Of a stretch of 64,000 nt of DNA, positions 53,227 through 64,000 are shown one piece after another. Below the pieces are notes generated by a model. That model did no database searches and was not told the origin of the DNA. It worked only from the letters and a program-made list of their open reading frames with translations. Each line of letters starts with the position of its first letter. The stretch's first letter is position 1. The DNA is from Cellulosimicrobium sp. ES-005 (GTDB taxonomy: Bacteria > Actinomycetota > Actinomycetes > Actinomycetales > Cellulomonadaceae): the NCBI RefSeq assembly GCF_040448685.1, contig NZ_CP159290.1:2170001-2234000 (forward strand), given 5' to 3'. A program made the position numbers and the translations under genes.

Positions 53227-54219
53227 TCAGTACGTCGTCAGGCCGTGGGCGCGGAACTGGTCGCGCACGCGCTCGGTGAGCTCGGCCGACGGCGCGGGCG
53301 TGTCGTCGAGCTCGTAGGTGCGCCCGAGGGCGTCCCACTTGTCGCGGCCCATCTGGTGGAAGGGCAGCACCTCGACGCGCGTCACCGTGCCGGGGCGGAT
53401 CGCGTTGAGCGAGGCCGCGTACTCCGCAACCTTCTCCACGTTGTCCACGTCGTCGGTGAGGCCCGGGACGAGCACGAAGCGCACCCACACCTCGGGCGCG
53501 TGGCCGGTGAGGCCGCGCTCGGCGATCCGCCGCCCGAACCGCAGCGTCGGCTCGAGGTCGCGGCTCGTGACCTTCGTGTACGTGTCGGGGTCGCCCGACT
53601 TCACGTCGAGCAGCACGAGGTCCGTGTCGTCGAGCATCGCGTCGGTGGCGTTCGCGCCGAGGAAGCCCGACGTGTCAAGCGCGGTGTGCACGTCCATCGC
53701 CTTGGCCCCGCGCAGCACGCGGGCGGCGAACGCAGGCTGCATGAGCACCTCGCCGCCGGAGAGCGTGAGCCCGCCGTGGGTGGCCCGGAAGACGGGCAGG
53801 TAGCGCCGGACGCGCCCGAGGAGCTCGTCCGCGGTAACGGGCCTGCCGTCCTTCATCGCGAACGTGTCGGGGTTGTGGCAGTACAGGCACCGCAGCGGGC
53901 ACCCGTTGAGGAACACGGTGAGCCGGGTCCCCGGCCCGTCCACGGCGGTGACGAGCTCCCAGGAGTGGACCGAGCCGAGCTCGCCCGCACGCATCGCCGC
54001 GAGCTTGTCGGCCCGGTCCACGTCCGCGACCGTCAGCCCGTCCAGGCCCGCGCCGGCCCGGCGCGCGTGGCCCACGGGCGTGCCCGACGCCGCGGGCTCG
54101 GCCGCGGAGGTCGGGACGCCCGGGACGTCGAGGCGCGTGGCGTCGTCGGGCAGGGTGCCCCCGGCGACGCCGCACCCGCGCGACGGGCGGACGGCGGGGC
54201 CGGGAAGGGTGACGGTCAT
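53227..54219 (-). CDS. pflA: Pyruvate formate-lyase activating enzyme
   Basis: Radical SAM enzyme that makes the glycyl radical on PflB under anaerobic conditions. The iron-sulfur motif is CPLRCLYC (Cys107, Cys111, Cys114), followed by HNPDTFAMKDG, LTLSGGEVLMQPAF and DVHTALDTSGF. At 330 residues it carries about 80 extra N-terminal residues compared with typical PflA. An ATG at codon 76 could be a shorter start, but only the upstream ATG has a good ribosome binding site (GAGGAG, 6-nt spacing). It lies 20 bp after pflB. Confidence 0.95.
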   Translation of the reverse strand: MTVTLPGPAVRPSRGCGVAGGTLPDDATRLDVPGVPTSAAEPAASGTPVGHARRAGAGLDGLTVADVDRADKLAAMRAGELGSVHSWELVTAVDGPGTRLTVFLNGCPLRCLYCHNPDTFAMKDGRPVTADELLGRVRRYLPVFRATHGGLTLSGGEVLMQPAFAARVLRGAKAMDVHTALDTSGFLGANATDAMLDDTDLVLLDVKSGDPDTYTKVTSRDLEPTLRFGRRIAERGLTGHAPEVWVRFVLVPGLTDDVDNVEKVAEYAASLNAIRPGTVTRVEVLPFHQMGRDKWDALGRTYELDDTPAPSAELTERVRDQFRAHGLTTY

Positions 54220-54239
54220 GGCTGGCTCCTCAGCGCTCG

Positions 54240-56552
54240 TCAGAGCGCGCCGTGGAAGGTGCGCGAGAGCACGTCCAGCTGCTGCTCGCGCGTGAGGCGG
54301 ACGAAGTTCACCGCGTACCCGGACACGCGGATCGTCAGCTGCGGGTAGTTCTCCGGGTGGTCCATGGCGTCCAGGAGCGTCTCGCGGTTCAGCACGTTGA
54401 CGTTCATGTGGTACCCCTCGGACCCGATGTAGGCGTCCAGGAGGCCGGCGAGGTTGGTCACCTGCTCCTCCTGGGTGCGCCCGAGGCCGCTCGGTACGAC
54501 CGTGTTGGTCAGCGAGATGCCGTCCTGCGCCTCGTCGTACGGCAGCTTGGCCACCGACAGCGCCGAGGCGAGCATGCCGTGCGTGTCGCGCCCGTTCATC
54601 GGGTTGGCACCCGGGGCGAACGGCTCGCCGGCGCGGCGGCCGTCGGGCGTGTTGCCCGTCGCCTTCCCGTACACGACGTTCGACGTGATCGTCAGGACCG
54701 ACTGCGTCGGCACGGCGTCGCGGTACGTCGGGTGCGTGCGCACCTTCGCCATGAACCGCTCGACGAGGTCGACGGCGATCGCGTCGGCCCGGTCGTCGTC
54801 GTTGCCGTACGTGGGGTACTCGCCCTCGGTCACGTAGTCGACGACGAGGCCGCGCTCGTCGCGGACGACGGAGACCTTCGCGTGCTTGATCGCCGACAGC
54901 GAGTCCGCCGCGACGGACAGGCCCGCGATGCCGCACGCCATGGTCCGCAGCACGTCCTTGTCGTGCAGCGCCATCTCGATGCGCTCGTACGCGTACTTGT
55001 CGTGCGACCAGTGGATGCAGTTGAGCGCCTCGACGTACGTCTCGGCGAGCCAGTCCATCGTCGCGTCGAACTTCGCCATGACGTCGTCGAAGTCGAGCAC
55101 GTCGCCCTCGACGGGAGCCGCCACCGGCGAGACCTGCTTGCCGGAGATCTCGTCGCGCCCGCCGTTGATCGCGTAGAGCAGCGTCTTGGCGAGGTTCACG
55201 CGAGCGCCGAAGAACTGCATCTGCTTGCCGACGCGCATCGGGGACACGCAGCACGCGATCGCCGCGTCGTCGCCCCAGTGCTGGCGGATGAGCTCGTCCG
55301 ACTCGTACTGCACGGCCGAGGTGTCGATCGACACCTGCGCGCAGTAGTCCTTGAAGCCCTGCGGCAGCGCCGGGCTCCAGAAGACCGTCATGTTCGGCTC
55401 GGGGGCCGGGCCGAGGTTGTAGAGCGTCTGGAGGAACCGGAACGAGTTCTTCGTGACGAGCGGGCGCCCGTCCTCGCCCATGCCGCCGATCGTCTCGGTG
55501 ACCCACGTCGGGTCGCCGGAGAACAGGGAGTCGTACTCGGGCGTGCGCAGGAACCGCACGATGCGCAGCTTGATGACGAAGTCGTCGATGATCTCCTGCG
55601 CCTCGGACTCCGTGATGCGTCCGGCCTCGAGGTCGCGGTCGATGAACACGTCGAGGAAGGTCGACGTGCGGCCGAGCGACATCGCGGCGCCGTTCTGCTC
55701 CTTCACCGCGGCGAGGTAGGCGAAGTAGAGCCACTGGACGGCCTCGCGCGCCGACGTCGCGGGGCCGGAGATGTCGTAGCCGTACTCGGCCGCCATCTCC
55801 TTGAGCTCGCCCAGCGCGCGGATCTGCTCGGCGTGCTCCTCGCGCTCGCGCACGACCTGCTCGCTGAACGGCTGCGTGTCGAGACCGAGCTTGTCGAGCT
55901 TCTTCGCGGCGATCAGGGCGTCGACGCCGTAGAGCGCGACGCGGCGGTAGTCGCCGATGATCCGGCCGCGGCCGTAGGCGTCGGGCAGGCCCGTGATGAT
56001 GTGCGAGCTGCGGGCCGCGCGCACGTTCGGCGGGTAGACGTCGAACACGCCCTGGTTGTGCGTCTTGCGGTACTCGGTGAAGACCTTCTTCAGCGTCTCG
56101 TCGACCTCGTAGCCGTAGGTCTGGAGCGCGCCCTCGACCATGCGCCAGCCCCCGTTCGGCATGATCGCGCGCTTGAGCGGGGCGTCGGTCTGCAGGCCGA
56201 CGATCACCTCGTGCGCCTTGTCGATGTAGCCCGGGGCGTGCGCCGTGATCCCCGCGGGCGTGTGGGGGTCGACGTCGTAGATCCCCATCTCGCGCTCCTC
56301 GGGGAACATCGCGGACAGCGTGTCCCAGATCCCCGTCGTGCGCTCCGTGGGCCCGGCGAGGAACGACGCGTCGCCCGTGTACGGGCGGTAGTTGCGCTGG
56401 ATGAAGTCGCGCACGTCGACCGTGTCGCGCCACGGGCCGTCGGTGAAGCCCTCCCACGCGGGGACGTGCGCGGTGTCGTGCTGCGGGTCGACGCCGCCCT
56501 CCACCGCACGGCCGCCGCTCGTCGTGCCGGGTGCCTCGGAAACGCTGGTCAT
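54240..56552 (-). CDS. pflB: Formate C-acetyltransferase (pyruvate formate-lyase)
   Basis: Anaerobic enzyme turning pyruvate and CoA into acetyl-CoA and formate; 770 residues. The catalytic pair Cys434-Cys435 is in [10 protein letters not shown], and the radical Gly745 is in RVSGYAVNF, where most PFLs read [29 protein letters not shown] and [20 protein letters not shown] are also typical. GAGGT 5 nt before the ATG fixes the start. TAGCCT (56675-56670) is a candidate -10 with a leader of about 110 nt. Upstream sites suggest oxygen- and cAMP-linked control. Confidence 0.97.
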   Translation of the reverse strand: MTSVSEAPGTTSGGRAVEGGVDPQHDTAHVPAWEGFTDGPWRDTVDVRDFIQRNYRPYTGDASFLAGPTERTTGIWDTLSAMFPEEREMGIYDVDPHTPAGITAHAPGYIDKAHEVIVGLQTDAPLKRAIMPNGGWRMVEGALQTYGYEVDETLKKVFTEYRKTHNQGVFDVYPPNVRAARSSHIITGLPDAYGRGRIIGDYRRVALYGVDALIAAKKLDKLGLDTQPFSEQVVREREEHAEQIRALGELKEMAAEYGYDISGPATSAREAVQWLYFAYLAAVKEQNGAAMSLGRTSTFLDVFIDRDLEAGRITESEAQEIIDDFVIKLRIVRFLRTPEYDSLFSGDPTWVTETIGGMGEDGRPLVTKNSFRFLQTLYNLGPAPEPNMTVFWSPALPQGFKDYCAQVSIDTSAVQYESDELIRQHWGDDAAIACCVSPMRVGKQMQFFGARVNLAKTLLYAINGGRDEISGKQVSPVAAPVEGDVLDFDDVMAKFDATMDWLAETYVEALNCIHWSHDKYAYERIEMALHDKDVLRTMACGIAGLSVAADSLSAIKHAKVSVVRDERGLVVDYVTEGEYPTYGNDDDRADAIAVDLVERFMAKVRTHPTYRDAVPTQSVLTITSNVVYGKATGNTPDGRRAGEPFAPGANPMNGRDTHGMLASALSVAKLPYDEAQDGISLTNTVVPSGLGRTQEEQVTNLAGLLDAYIGSEGYHMNVNVLNRETLLDAMDHPENYPQLTIRVSGYAVNFVRLTREQQLDVLSRTFHGAL

Positions 56553-56715
56553 CTGGACCTCCCTCGTGCCTGACGCGCGGGTCCGCGCGCCGGCCGGACC
56601 CGCCGGCCTCGCGGGGGCCTCGGGTGGAGGCCCTCGGTCGAGGTTCCGACGGGCTCCTTCGCCACCTCCAGGCTAGGTTCGCGCGGCGTCGCGCGGAGGG
56701 GTTTCGGGCCGTCCG

Positions 56716-56729
56716 GGGACCTAGGTCCC
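56716..56729. promoter_or_regulatory. DevR/DosR-type palindrome upstream of pflB
   Basis: GGGACCTAGGTCCC is a perfect 14-bp palindrome with GGGAC-N4-GTCCC, the core of the DevR (DosR) hypoxia box of actinobacteria; the inner bases are CTAG instead of TWWA. Its centre lies about 60 bp before the predicted pflB transcription start, a normal activator distance. Another half-site, GGGAC, lies at 56739-56743. Confidence 0.55.
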
Positions 56730-56750
56730 GAGCCGGGCGGGACCCCGCAG

Positions 56751-56772
56751 GAACCGCGGGATCTCGCGGTTC
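56751..56772. promoter_or_regulatory. 22-bp near-perfect palindrome
   Basis: The 22 bases from GAACCGCG to CGCGGTTC match their reverse complement at 20 of 22 positions. It sits between the DevR-type and CRP-type sites. It could be an operator or a small stem-loop; the regulator is unknown. Confidence 0.5.
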
Positions 56773-56805
56773 TCTCGCCCCTCGCACCCTGTCGGAACCA
56801 CCCCT

Positions 56806-56821
56806 TGTGATGACCTTCACA
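56806..56821. promoter_or_regulatory. CRP/GlxR-type site
   Basis: TGTGATGACCTTCACA is a perfect TGTGA-N6-TCACA, the CRP consensus shared by actinobacterial CRP/GlxR proteins. It extends by CT and AG to seven matching bases per arm (56804-56823). It lies about 110 bp before the ybdK-like start and 255 bp before pflB. Confidence 0.7.
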
Positions 56822-56932
56822 AGCCCTCGGGACCCGGGCGCGACCGAGGCGGCACGCGCCCGTGACGCACGACACGGACGCACGTCACACGCCCGCCCGA
56901 CGTGCTCGCGGCTTCCGTGTGAGACTGCCCGG

Positions 56933-58030
56933 GTGAAGCGCACCGTAGGGGTCGAGGAAGAGTTCCTGCTCGTCGGCGACGACGGCCATCCGGTCGCCCG
57001 GGCCGCGGAGGCCCTGGAGGCGTCGGGCACCGACGAGAAGGGCGGCGGGACCGGCTCGCTCGAGTCGGAGTTCATGGAGGAGCAGCTCGAGACCGCGACC
57101 CACCCGCGTCGCGAGCTCGACGACCTCGCGACGGAGATCCGCGCGGGACGGCAGCGCGCCCAGGAGGCCGCGGACCGCGTCGGCGCCCGGGTCGCGGCGC
57201 TCTCCACCTCGCCCCTGCCCTTCGAGGGCACCACCGTCTCCCGCCTGCGCTATCTCGAGGCCCGCGCCGCGTTCGGCCTCACGGCGCGCGAGCAGCTCAC
57301 GAGCGGGTGCCACGTGCACGTCGCCGTCGCGGACGACGCCGAGGGGGTCACCGTCCTCGACCGCATCGGGCCGTGGCTCTCCACGCTCCTCGCGCTGAGC
57401 ACCAACTCCCCGTTCTGGCAGGGCCAGGACAGCGGGTACGCGAGCTTCCGGTCCCAGGTCTGGTCCCGCTGGCCGACGTCGGGCCCGACCCGCGCGTTCG
57501 GGACGCCCGAGGCGTACCGCGCGGCGGTCGACGGCCTCGTCGCGACCGGGACGATCCTCGACGAGAACATGGTCTACTTCGACGCGCGGCTCTCGTCGCG
57601 CTACCCGACCGTCGAGATCCGCGTCGCCGACGTGTGCCTCGACCCCGACACGGCGACGCTCCTCGCGGCCCTCAGCCGCGGCCTCGTCGAGACCGCGGCG
57701 CGCGAGGCCGCGGACGGCGTCGCGCCCCCGGAGCTCCGCCCCGAGATCCTGCGGACCGCGTCGTGGCGCGCCGGGCGCTCGGGCCTCGAGGAGGACCTCG
57801 TCTCGCCGCTCACCTGGCGTCCCGCCCCGGCGCACGACGTCGTCGGACAGCTCGTCGCGCACGTGCGGGACGCCCTCGTCGACGCGGGCGATCTCGACGC
57901 CGTGACGGAGCTCCTCGGACGCCTCTGGTCCGGCGGGAACGGCGCCCAGCGCCAGCGCGCGTGGCACGCGGCGTCCGGCGGGGACCTGCGTGCGGTCGTC
58001 GAGCAGGCGGTCGAGGTCACGCACTCCTGA
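56933..58030 (+). CDS. Carboxylate-amine ligase YbdK (glutamate-cysteine ligase 2 family)
   Basis: GCS2-family ligase of 365 residues. VGVEEEFLLV (residues 5-14) is the family start with two metal Glu. ESEFMEEQLETATHP, TSGCHVHVAVADD and the arginine-rich ASFRSQVWSRWPTSGPTRAF follow, then DARLSSRYPTVEIRVADVCL. In actinobacteria these proteins have weak gamma-glutamylcysteine synthetase activity and an uncertain role, since mycothiol is the main thiol. GTG start; no good ribosome binding site is visible. It is divergent from pflB. Confidence 0.9.
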   Translation: MKRTVGVEEEFLLVGDDGHPVARAAEALEASGTDEKGGGTGSLESEFMEEQLETATHPRRELDDLATEIRAGRQRAQEAADRVGARVAALSTSPLPFEGTTVSRLRYLEARAAFGLTAREQLTSGCHVHVAVADDAEGVTVLDRIGPWLSTLLALSTNSPFWQGQDSGYASFRSQVWSRWPTSGPTRAFGTPEAYRAAVDGLVATGTILDENMVYFDARLSSRYPTVEIRVADVCLDPDTATLLAALSRGLVETAAREAADGVAPPELRPEILRTASWRAGRSGLEEDLVSPLTWRPAPAHDVVGQLVAHVRDALVDAGDLDAVTELLGRLWSGGNGAQRQRAWHAASGGDLRAVVEQAVEVTHS

Positions 58031-58070
58031 CGCCCCGCCGCGGCGCCGGTGGCCGGGTGCCCGGCGCTCG

Positions 58071-58733
58071 CTACGGTGCGGTGAGGGCCGCCGCGCGGGC
58101 GCGGGCGACGACGTCGTGCACCGTCGCCCCCAGGACGTCCGGCAGCGGCCCGTCCGTCCATGGGCGCCCGTGGGAGACCCAGCCGGTGCGCGTGCCGGCG
58201 GCCCGGCCGGCGGCGACGTCGGCGTGCGCCGCGTCCCCGACCATCCAGACCTGTGCGCGGTCCGCGTCGGCCGCACCGACGCGGTCCAGCGCGATCTCGA
58301 GGAGCCGCGGGTCGGGCTTGTCGACGCCCTCCTCGCCGGACACGACGACGGCGTCGACGTGCGCCCCGACCCCGCAGCGGGCGAGCTTGCCGCGCTGCTG
58401 GGGGGACGTCCCGTTCGTCACCACGACCACCAGGTCGCCGTCGGCGCGCAGGGCGTCGAGGAGGTCGAGCACGCCGTCGTACGCGCGCACGTGGTCGAGG
58501 ATGCCGGCGCGGAAGCGGTCGACCGCGGCGGGCAGGTCCTCGTCCCAGCCGAGGCGGTCGACGATGACGCGCGCCACGTCGGTCTTGACGGCGAACCCGC
58601 CCTGGTCGGCCGCGACGATCGCCGCGAGGTCGGACGCGTCACGACCGGCGTGGGCGACGGCGTCGGCCGCCCAGGCGGCGAACGCGTCGTCGCGGCCGAC
58701 GAGCGTGTTGTCGAGGTCGAGGAGCCAGATCAC
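58071..58733 (-). CDS. HAD-family hydrolase
   Basis: Phosphatase-like protein of 220 residues. Motif I is WLLDLDNTLVGRD, motif II is VVVTNGTSPQQRG, the motif III Lys lies in GVDKPDPRLLEIA, and motif IV is VWMVGDAAHADVAAGRAAG. The cap (residues 20-85) is helical, as in subfamily IA. The substrate is not indicated by neighbours. A TAGGGT box (58745-58740) ends 6 nt before the GTG start. Confidence 0.9.
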   Translation of the reverse strand: MIWLLDLDNTLVGRDDAFAAWAADAVAHAGRDASDLAAIVAADQGGFAVKTDVARVIVDRLGWDEDLPAAVDRFRAGILDHVRAYDGVLDLLDALRADGDLVVVVTNGTSPQQRGKLARCGVGAHVDAVVVSGEEGVDKPDPRLLEIALDRVGAADADRAQVWMVGDAAHADVAAGRAAGTRTGWVSHGRPWTDGPLPDVLGATVHDVVARARAAALTAP

Positions 58734-58803
58734 GCCTGGACCCTAGCCCGGACGACCCCCGCACCGCTGAGGCGTCCGCGACGAGCGCCCTCGCTCCGAC
58801 GGC

Positions 58804-60717
58804 TCAGCCGCGGGTGAGTGCCGCGAGCGCGTCCAGCACGTCGCGCGCGACGTCGGCCGGCGTGAGCCGGTACGCCGAGGCCACCTGGTCCCGCGTCGCG
58901 TGGTCGAGGAACTGCGCGGGCAGGCCGAGCGCGTGCACGGGCGTGCGGACGCCGCCCTCGAGCGAGCGCTGCGCGAGGAGCGCGCCCACGCCGCCGTCGG
59001 CGACGCCGTCCTCGACGCTCACGACGAGGTCGTGCTCGCCGGCGAGCTTGACGAGCGCGCTCGGCATCGGCAGGACCCACGTGGGGGACGCGACGGTGAC
59101 GTCGACGCCGTGGGCCGTGAGCGTCTGCGCCGCGTCGAGCGCGACACGCGCCATGGACCCGGGGCCGACGAGCAGGACCCGGGCGCGGGGGGCCGCACCC
59201 TGCGGAGCGATCTTCGGCGCGTCCTCCGGCACGGCGAGCAGGTCCACGCCGTCCACCGTGTCGACGGCGGGCAGCGCGTCCCCGAGCGCACCCTTCGGGT
59301 AGCGCACGACCGTCGGGGCGTCGTCCACGTCCACGGCCTCGCGCAGCGCCGTCCGCAGCGTCTCCTCGTCGCGCGGCGCGGCGAGCCGCAGGCCGGGCAC
59401 GATGCGCAGCATCGCCATGTCCCACATGCCGTTGTGGCTCGCGCCGTCGTCGCCCGTGATCCCGGCGCGGTCGAGCACGAACGTCACGCCGGCCTTGTGC
59501 AGCGCCACGTCCATGAGGACCTGGTCGAACGCGCGGTTGAGGAACGTCGCGTAGACGGCGACGACGGGGTGCAGGCCCGCGAACGCCATGCCCGCGGCGG
59601 ACGTGGCGGCGTGCTGCTCGGCGATCCCGACGTCGAACGTGCGCTCGGGGAATGCCTGAGCGAACGGCTTGAGGCCCACCGGCTCGAGCATCGCCGCCGT
59701 GATCGCGACGACGTCGGAGCGGCGGCGGCCGATCTGGACGATCTCGTCCGCGAAGACGCTCGTCCAGCCGAAGCGCGACGGCGCGACCGGGAGCCCGGTC
59801 TCGGGGTGGATCTTCCCGACGGCGTGGAAGCGGTCGGCGACGTCCTGCTCGGCGGGCGTGTAGCCGCGGCCCTTCTCGGTGATCGCGTGCACGATCACGG
59901 GCGCCCCGTACGCCTTGGCCCGGCGCAGCGCGTGCTCCATCGCCTCGACGTCGTGCCCGTCGACGGGGCCGACGTACTTGATGCCGAGGTCCTCGAACAT
60001 GCCCTGCGGGGCGACGACGTCCTTGAGGCCCTTCTTCAGGCCGTGCAGCCACTCGTACGCGAACCGACCCGGGGCGCCGGACCGGTTGAGGGTGCGCTTG
60101 CCCCACTGCAGGAAGCTCTCGTAGCCGTGCGTGGTGCGCAGCGTCGACAGGTGGTGCGCGAGCCCGCCGATGGTCGGCGAGTAGGAGCGGCCGTTGTCGT
60201 TCACCACGACGACGAGGCGCCGGTCCTGGCTCTCGGCGATGTTGTTCAGCGCCTCCCAGGCCATGCCGCCCGTGAGGGCGCCGTCGCCGATGACCGCGAC
60301 GACGTGCCGGTCGGTAAGACCGCGCACGACGTTCGCCTTCGCGATGCCGTCGCCCCACGAGAGGGCGGTCGACGCATGCGAGTTCTCGACGACGTCGTGG
60401 TCGGACTCGGCGCGCGACGGGTAGCCGGACAGGCCGCCCTGCTTGCGCAGCGCGGAGAAGTCCTGGCGCCCGGTGAGGAGCTTGTGCACGTAGGACTGGT
60501 GGCCCGTGTCGAACACGAACGTGTCGGTCGGCGACGAGAACACGCGGTGCATCGCGATCGTGAGCTCGACGACCCCGAGGTTCGGACCGAGGTGCCCGCC
60601 GGTGCGCGAGACCGAGTCGACGAGGAACGCACGGATCTCGCCGGCGAGCTCCCGCGTCTGCTCGAGGGTCAGCCGTTGCACGTCCTCGGGCGAGGTGATC
60701 GTGCCAAGCAGGCTCAT
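58804..60717 (-). CDS. dxs: 1-deoxy-D-xylulose-5-phosphate synthase
   Basis: First enzyme of the MEP isoprenoid pathway: joins pyruvate and glyceraldehyde 3-phosphate with thiamine diphosphate; 637 residues. The N-terminal domain has [36 protein letters not shown] and the ThDP motif [54 protein letters not shown] and [20 protein letters not shown] mark the second domain. A TAGAGT about 40 bp upstream may be its -10, and GGAG precedes the ATG. It supplies the polyprenyl carriers used by the wall and polysaccharide systems. Confidence 0.97.
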   Translation of the reverse strand: MSLLGTITSPEDVQRLTLEQTRELAGEIRAFLVDSVSRTGGHLGPNLGVVELTIAMHRVFSSPTDTFVFDTGHQSYVHKLLTGRQDFSALRKQGGLSGYPSRAESDHDVVENSHASTALSWGDGIAKANVVRGLTDRHVVAVIGDGALTGGMAWEALNNIAESQDRRLVVVVNDNGRSYSPTIGGLAHHLSTLRTTHGYESFLQWGKRTLNRSGAPGRFAYEWLHGLKKGLKDVVAPQGMFEDLGIKYVGPVDGHDVEAMEHALRRAKAYGAPVIVHAITEKGRGYTPAEQDVADRFHAVGKIHPETGLPVAPSRFGWTSVFADEIVQIGRRRSDVVAITAAMLEPVGLKPFAQAFPERTFDVGIAEQHAATSAAGMAFAGLHPVVAVYATFLNRAFDQVLMDVALHKAGVTFVLDRAGITGDDGASHNGMWDMAMLRIVPGLRLAAPRDEETLRTALREAVDVDDAPTVVRYPKGALGDALPAVDTVDGVDLLAVPEDAPKIAPQGAAPRARVLLVGPGSMARVALDAAQTLTAHGVDVTVASPTWVLPMPSALVKLAGEHDLVVSVEDGVADGGVGALLAQRSLEGGVRTPVHALGLPAQFLDHATRDQVASAYRLTPADVARDVLDALAALTRG

Positions 60718-60911
60718 GCAGATGCTCCGTTCCGTTCCCGTGCGACCAGCCCGACAACTCTAGGCCGTCCGGGCAGGTGACCTGCGCAGCGGTGCGCGGG
60801 GCGACGGGACCTTCACGCCATTGACGCACACTCCGGCGCCCGACGCACGGACCACCCGTTGGTGGAATCTCACTTCCGCACTGCGGACAACGACGGGCTC
60901 CGACCTCGTAG

Positions 60912-63076
<2,165 letters not shown>

Positions 63077-63094
63077 CCCGGCGGCACCCTCGCG

Positions 63095-63574
63095 TCATGA
63101 GGAGGGCCCCTGCGCCGTCGGATCCTGCGCCGTCGGACCGGAGAGCCGCCTGCCGAACGCGGGGTCGCCCGTGAGCGTCGCGGAGGAGCGGCGCACGACC
63201 TCCTCGAGCACGCCGAGGTCGACGGCGTCGAGGTCCTTGACGTAGACGCAGCCCTTGCCGACGGTGTGCGGGCCGAGCCGCTCCAGGAGCGCGGCGTGGG
63301 CGTCGACGCCGTCCATGAGGTACACGGTCGTCGCGGCCTTGCGCGGCGAGAAGCCCGCCGCCGCCATATCGCCCTCGCGCCCGCTCGCGTAGCGGTAGTG
63401 GTAGGTGCCGAACCCGACGATCGACGAGCCCCACATCCGCGCGCGCTCCCCCGTGACCCGTCCCATCAGCTCGACGAGCCGGTACGCGTCGCGACGCCGG
63501 ACGGGGTGCTCCACCGCCGCGAGGAACGCCTCGACGTCCGCGCCGCTCGGCCGGGTCATGTTCTCGGTACCCAT
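63095..63574 (-). CDS. DUF1801 family protein
   Basis: One hundred and fifty-nine residues with the DUF1801 pattern ARMWGSSIVGFGTYHYRYAS, GREGDMAAAGFSPRKAATTV and KGCVYVKDLDAVDLGVLEEV. The fold is small and CyaY/YdhG-like; function is unknown in the family. An ATG five codons later is a possible alternative start. The C-terminal tail contains the repeated tripeptide-like TAQDPTAQGP. It is convergent with the nudix gene. Confidence 0.88.
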   Translation of the reverse strand: MGTENMTRPSGADVEAFLAAVEHPVRRRDAYRLVELMGRVTGERARMWGSSIVGFGTYHYRYASGREGDMAAAGFSPRKAATTVYLMDGVDAHAALLERLGPHTVGKGCVYVKDLDAVDLGVLEEVVRRSSATLTGDPAFGRRLSGPTAQDPTAQGPSS

Positions 63575-63608
63575 GCCCCAGTCTCTCGCCGCAAGGCGGC
63601 GACGCGCG

Positions 63609-63706
63609 AGATCGGCACTCCCGTGACGGTTCGGCGATCGTGGCCGCCGATGTCGGCCGGACGTGCCGACCTCGACCGAGCATGCCGATCTCAGGGCGAG
63701 ATCGGC
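63609..63706. repeat. Cluster of TGCCGATCTC repeats
   Basis: Four copies of TGCCGATCTC or its complement lie within 100 bp: GAGATCGGCA (63609-63618), TGCCGACCTC (about 63664-63673, one change), TGCCGATCTC (63683-63692) and GAGATCGGC (63698-63706). The last two form a 9-bp stem with a 5-nt loop. The space between the DUF1801 start and the aconitase stop otherwise holds only the terminator. Confidence 0.65.
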
Positions 63707-63724
63707 GCGCCGTCCGGAGACGAC

Positions 63725-63760
63725 GGCGGGGCGCCCACCTCGAGAGGTGAGCGCCCCGCC
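63725..63760 (-). terminator. Terminator after aconitase
   Basis: GGCGGGGCGC (63725-63734) pairs with GCGCCCCGCC (63751-63760). One mismatch follows, then CACCT/AGGTG close on a CGAG loop. It is 34 bp past the stop. Confidence 0.85.
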
Positions 63761-63793
63761 GGGGTGCGCGTGCGCCGTCGGGCCGGACCGGGG

Positions 63794-64000
63794 TCAGGCG
63801 ACGAGCGACCGGAGCACGTACTGCAGGATGCCGCCGTTGCGGTAGTAGTCCGCCTCGCCGGGGGTGTCGATGCGCACGACCGCGTCGAACTCGACCGTCG
63901 TGCCGTCGGCCTTGGTCGCGGTGACCTTCACGGTCGAGGGCGTGGAGCCGTCGTTCAGCGCCGTGATGCCGGCGATGTCGAACGTCTCCGTGCCGTCGAG
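63794..64000 (-). CDS. acnA: Aconitate hydratase, C-terminal end (5' part outside window)
   Basis: The last 68 codons of a TCA-cycle aconitase (citrate to isocitrate). The visible end contains [20 protein letters not shown] and, near the stop, [20 protein letters not shown] followed by YVLRSL. That matches the swivelling domain 4 of AcnA-type enzymes almost word for word. The iron-sulfur cysteines lie in the missing part. A strong hairpin follows. Confidence 0.93.
   Translation of the reverse strand, partial: LDGTETFDIAGITALNDGSTPSTVKVTATKADGTTVEFDAVVRIDTPGEADYYRNGGILQYVLRSLVA

Larger units (their letters stand above)
56553..56932. other. 380-bp divergent regulatory region between pflB and ybdK-like gene
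   Basis: No protein-like frame is present. The region holds a weak -10 for pflB (56675-56670), a DevR-type palindrome, a second palindrome, and a CRP-type site, each listed separately. The clustering of three operators in about 110 bp is denser than anywhere else in the window. Confidence 0.7.

Noticed and set aside
54252-56573. Open frame of 773 codons on the plus strand across pflB
   Set aside because: It is the antisense shadow of a clear glycyl-radical enzyme; its translation is Arg/Val/Asp-rich without any family motif, as expected from GC-rich third positions.

Overview
This is chromosomal DNA of a very GC-rich actinobacterium. Gene content points to Micrococcales, probably the Cellulomonadaceae/Promicromonosporaceae group (Cellulosimicrobium- or Isoptericola-like). 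The supporting signs are GlgX-TreY-TreZ, DUF3000-RNase D, DUF2277, a GuaB1-type IMPDH paralogue, a pyruvate formate-lyase system in a facultative anaerobe, and an LAXTG sortase substrate. The genus is inference. I see no phage, insertion sequence, integrase or CRISPR array. Genes are packed tightly: twelve gene pairs overlap by exactly 4 nt (ATGA or GTGA).

Layout. 1-1,040: start of a drug/lipid-type ABC-2 permease behind a strong promoter that overlaps a TetR-type palindrome. 1,093-19,171: an exopolysaccharide locus. It holds a CAP lipoprotein, UDP-glucose dehydrogenase, a Wzc-like tyrosine kinase, GDP-fucose synthesis (gmd, fcl), two glycosyltransferases, two left-handed beta-helix acyltransferases, a Wzy-like polymerase, a pyruvyl transferase, a Wzx-like flippase, a polyprenyl-phosphate sugar transferase, an LAXTG surface protein, a DUF4012 membrane protein and a Wzb-like phosphatase. 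Together they predict an acidic, fucose-containing, acylated and pyruvylated (colanic-acid-like) polymer. 19,219-22,778: small proteins, a SpoU methyltransferase, tRNA-Val(CAC), pabC and pabB. 22,955-23,685: a tRNA Gly-Cys-Val trio present twice in tandem. 23,746-25,634: small conserved proteins. 25,853-33,529: glgX-treY-treZ (glycogen to trehalose) followed by ppk2.

33,567-45,091: zapE, a RibD-like reductase, an Asp/Glu racemase, a HAD hydrolase, an ATP-grasp ligase, a DegT aminotransferase, gnd, DUF3000-rnd and a FemX-like transferase. The racemase, ATP-grasp ligase and FemX could together build the peptidoglycan interpeptide bridge. 45,282-48,742: fadA-fadB beta-oxidation. 48,859-53,056: a lipoprotein, a PIG-L deacetylase, and an RHH-Doc toxin-antitoxin pair running with a 4-nt overlap into a SNF2 helicase. 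53,227-56,552: pflB-pflA. Their 380-bp upstream region carries a perfect CRP-type site, a DevR-type GGGAC-N4-GTCCC palindrome and a third near-perfect palindrome. 56,933-64,000: a YbdK-like ligase, a HAD hydrolase, dxs, guaB1-nudix, a DUF1801 protein and the C-terminus of aconitase.

The most general signal is promoter architecture. Seventeen genes have a TANNNT -10 box ending 6-8 nt before the start codon and no usable ribosome binding site, which predicts leaderless mRNAs and fixes many GTG starts.
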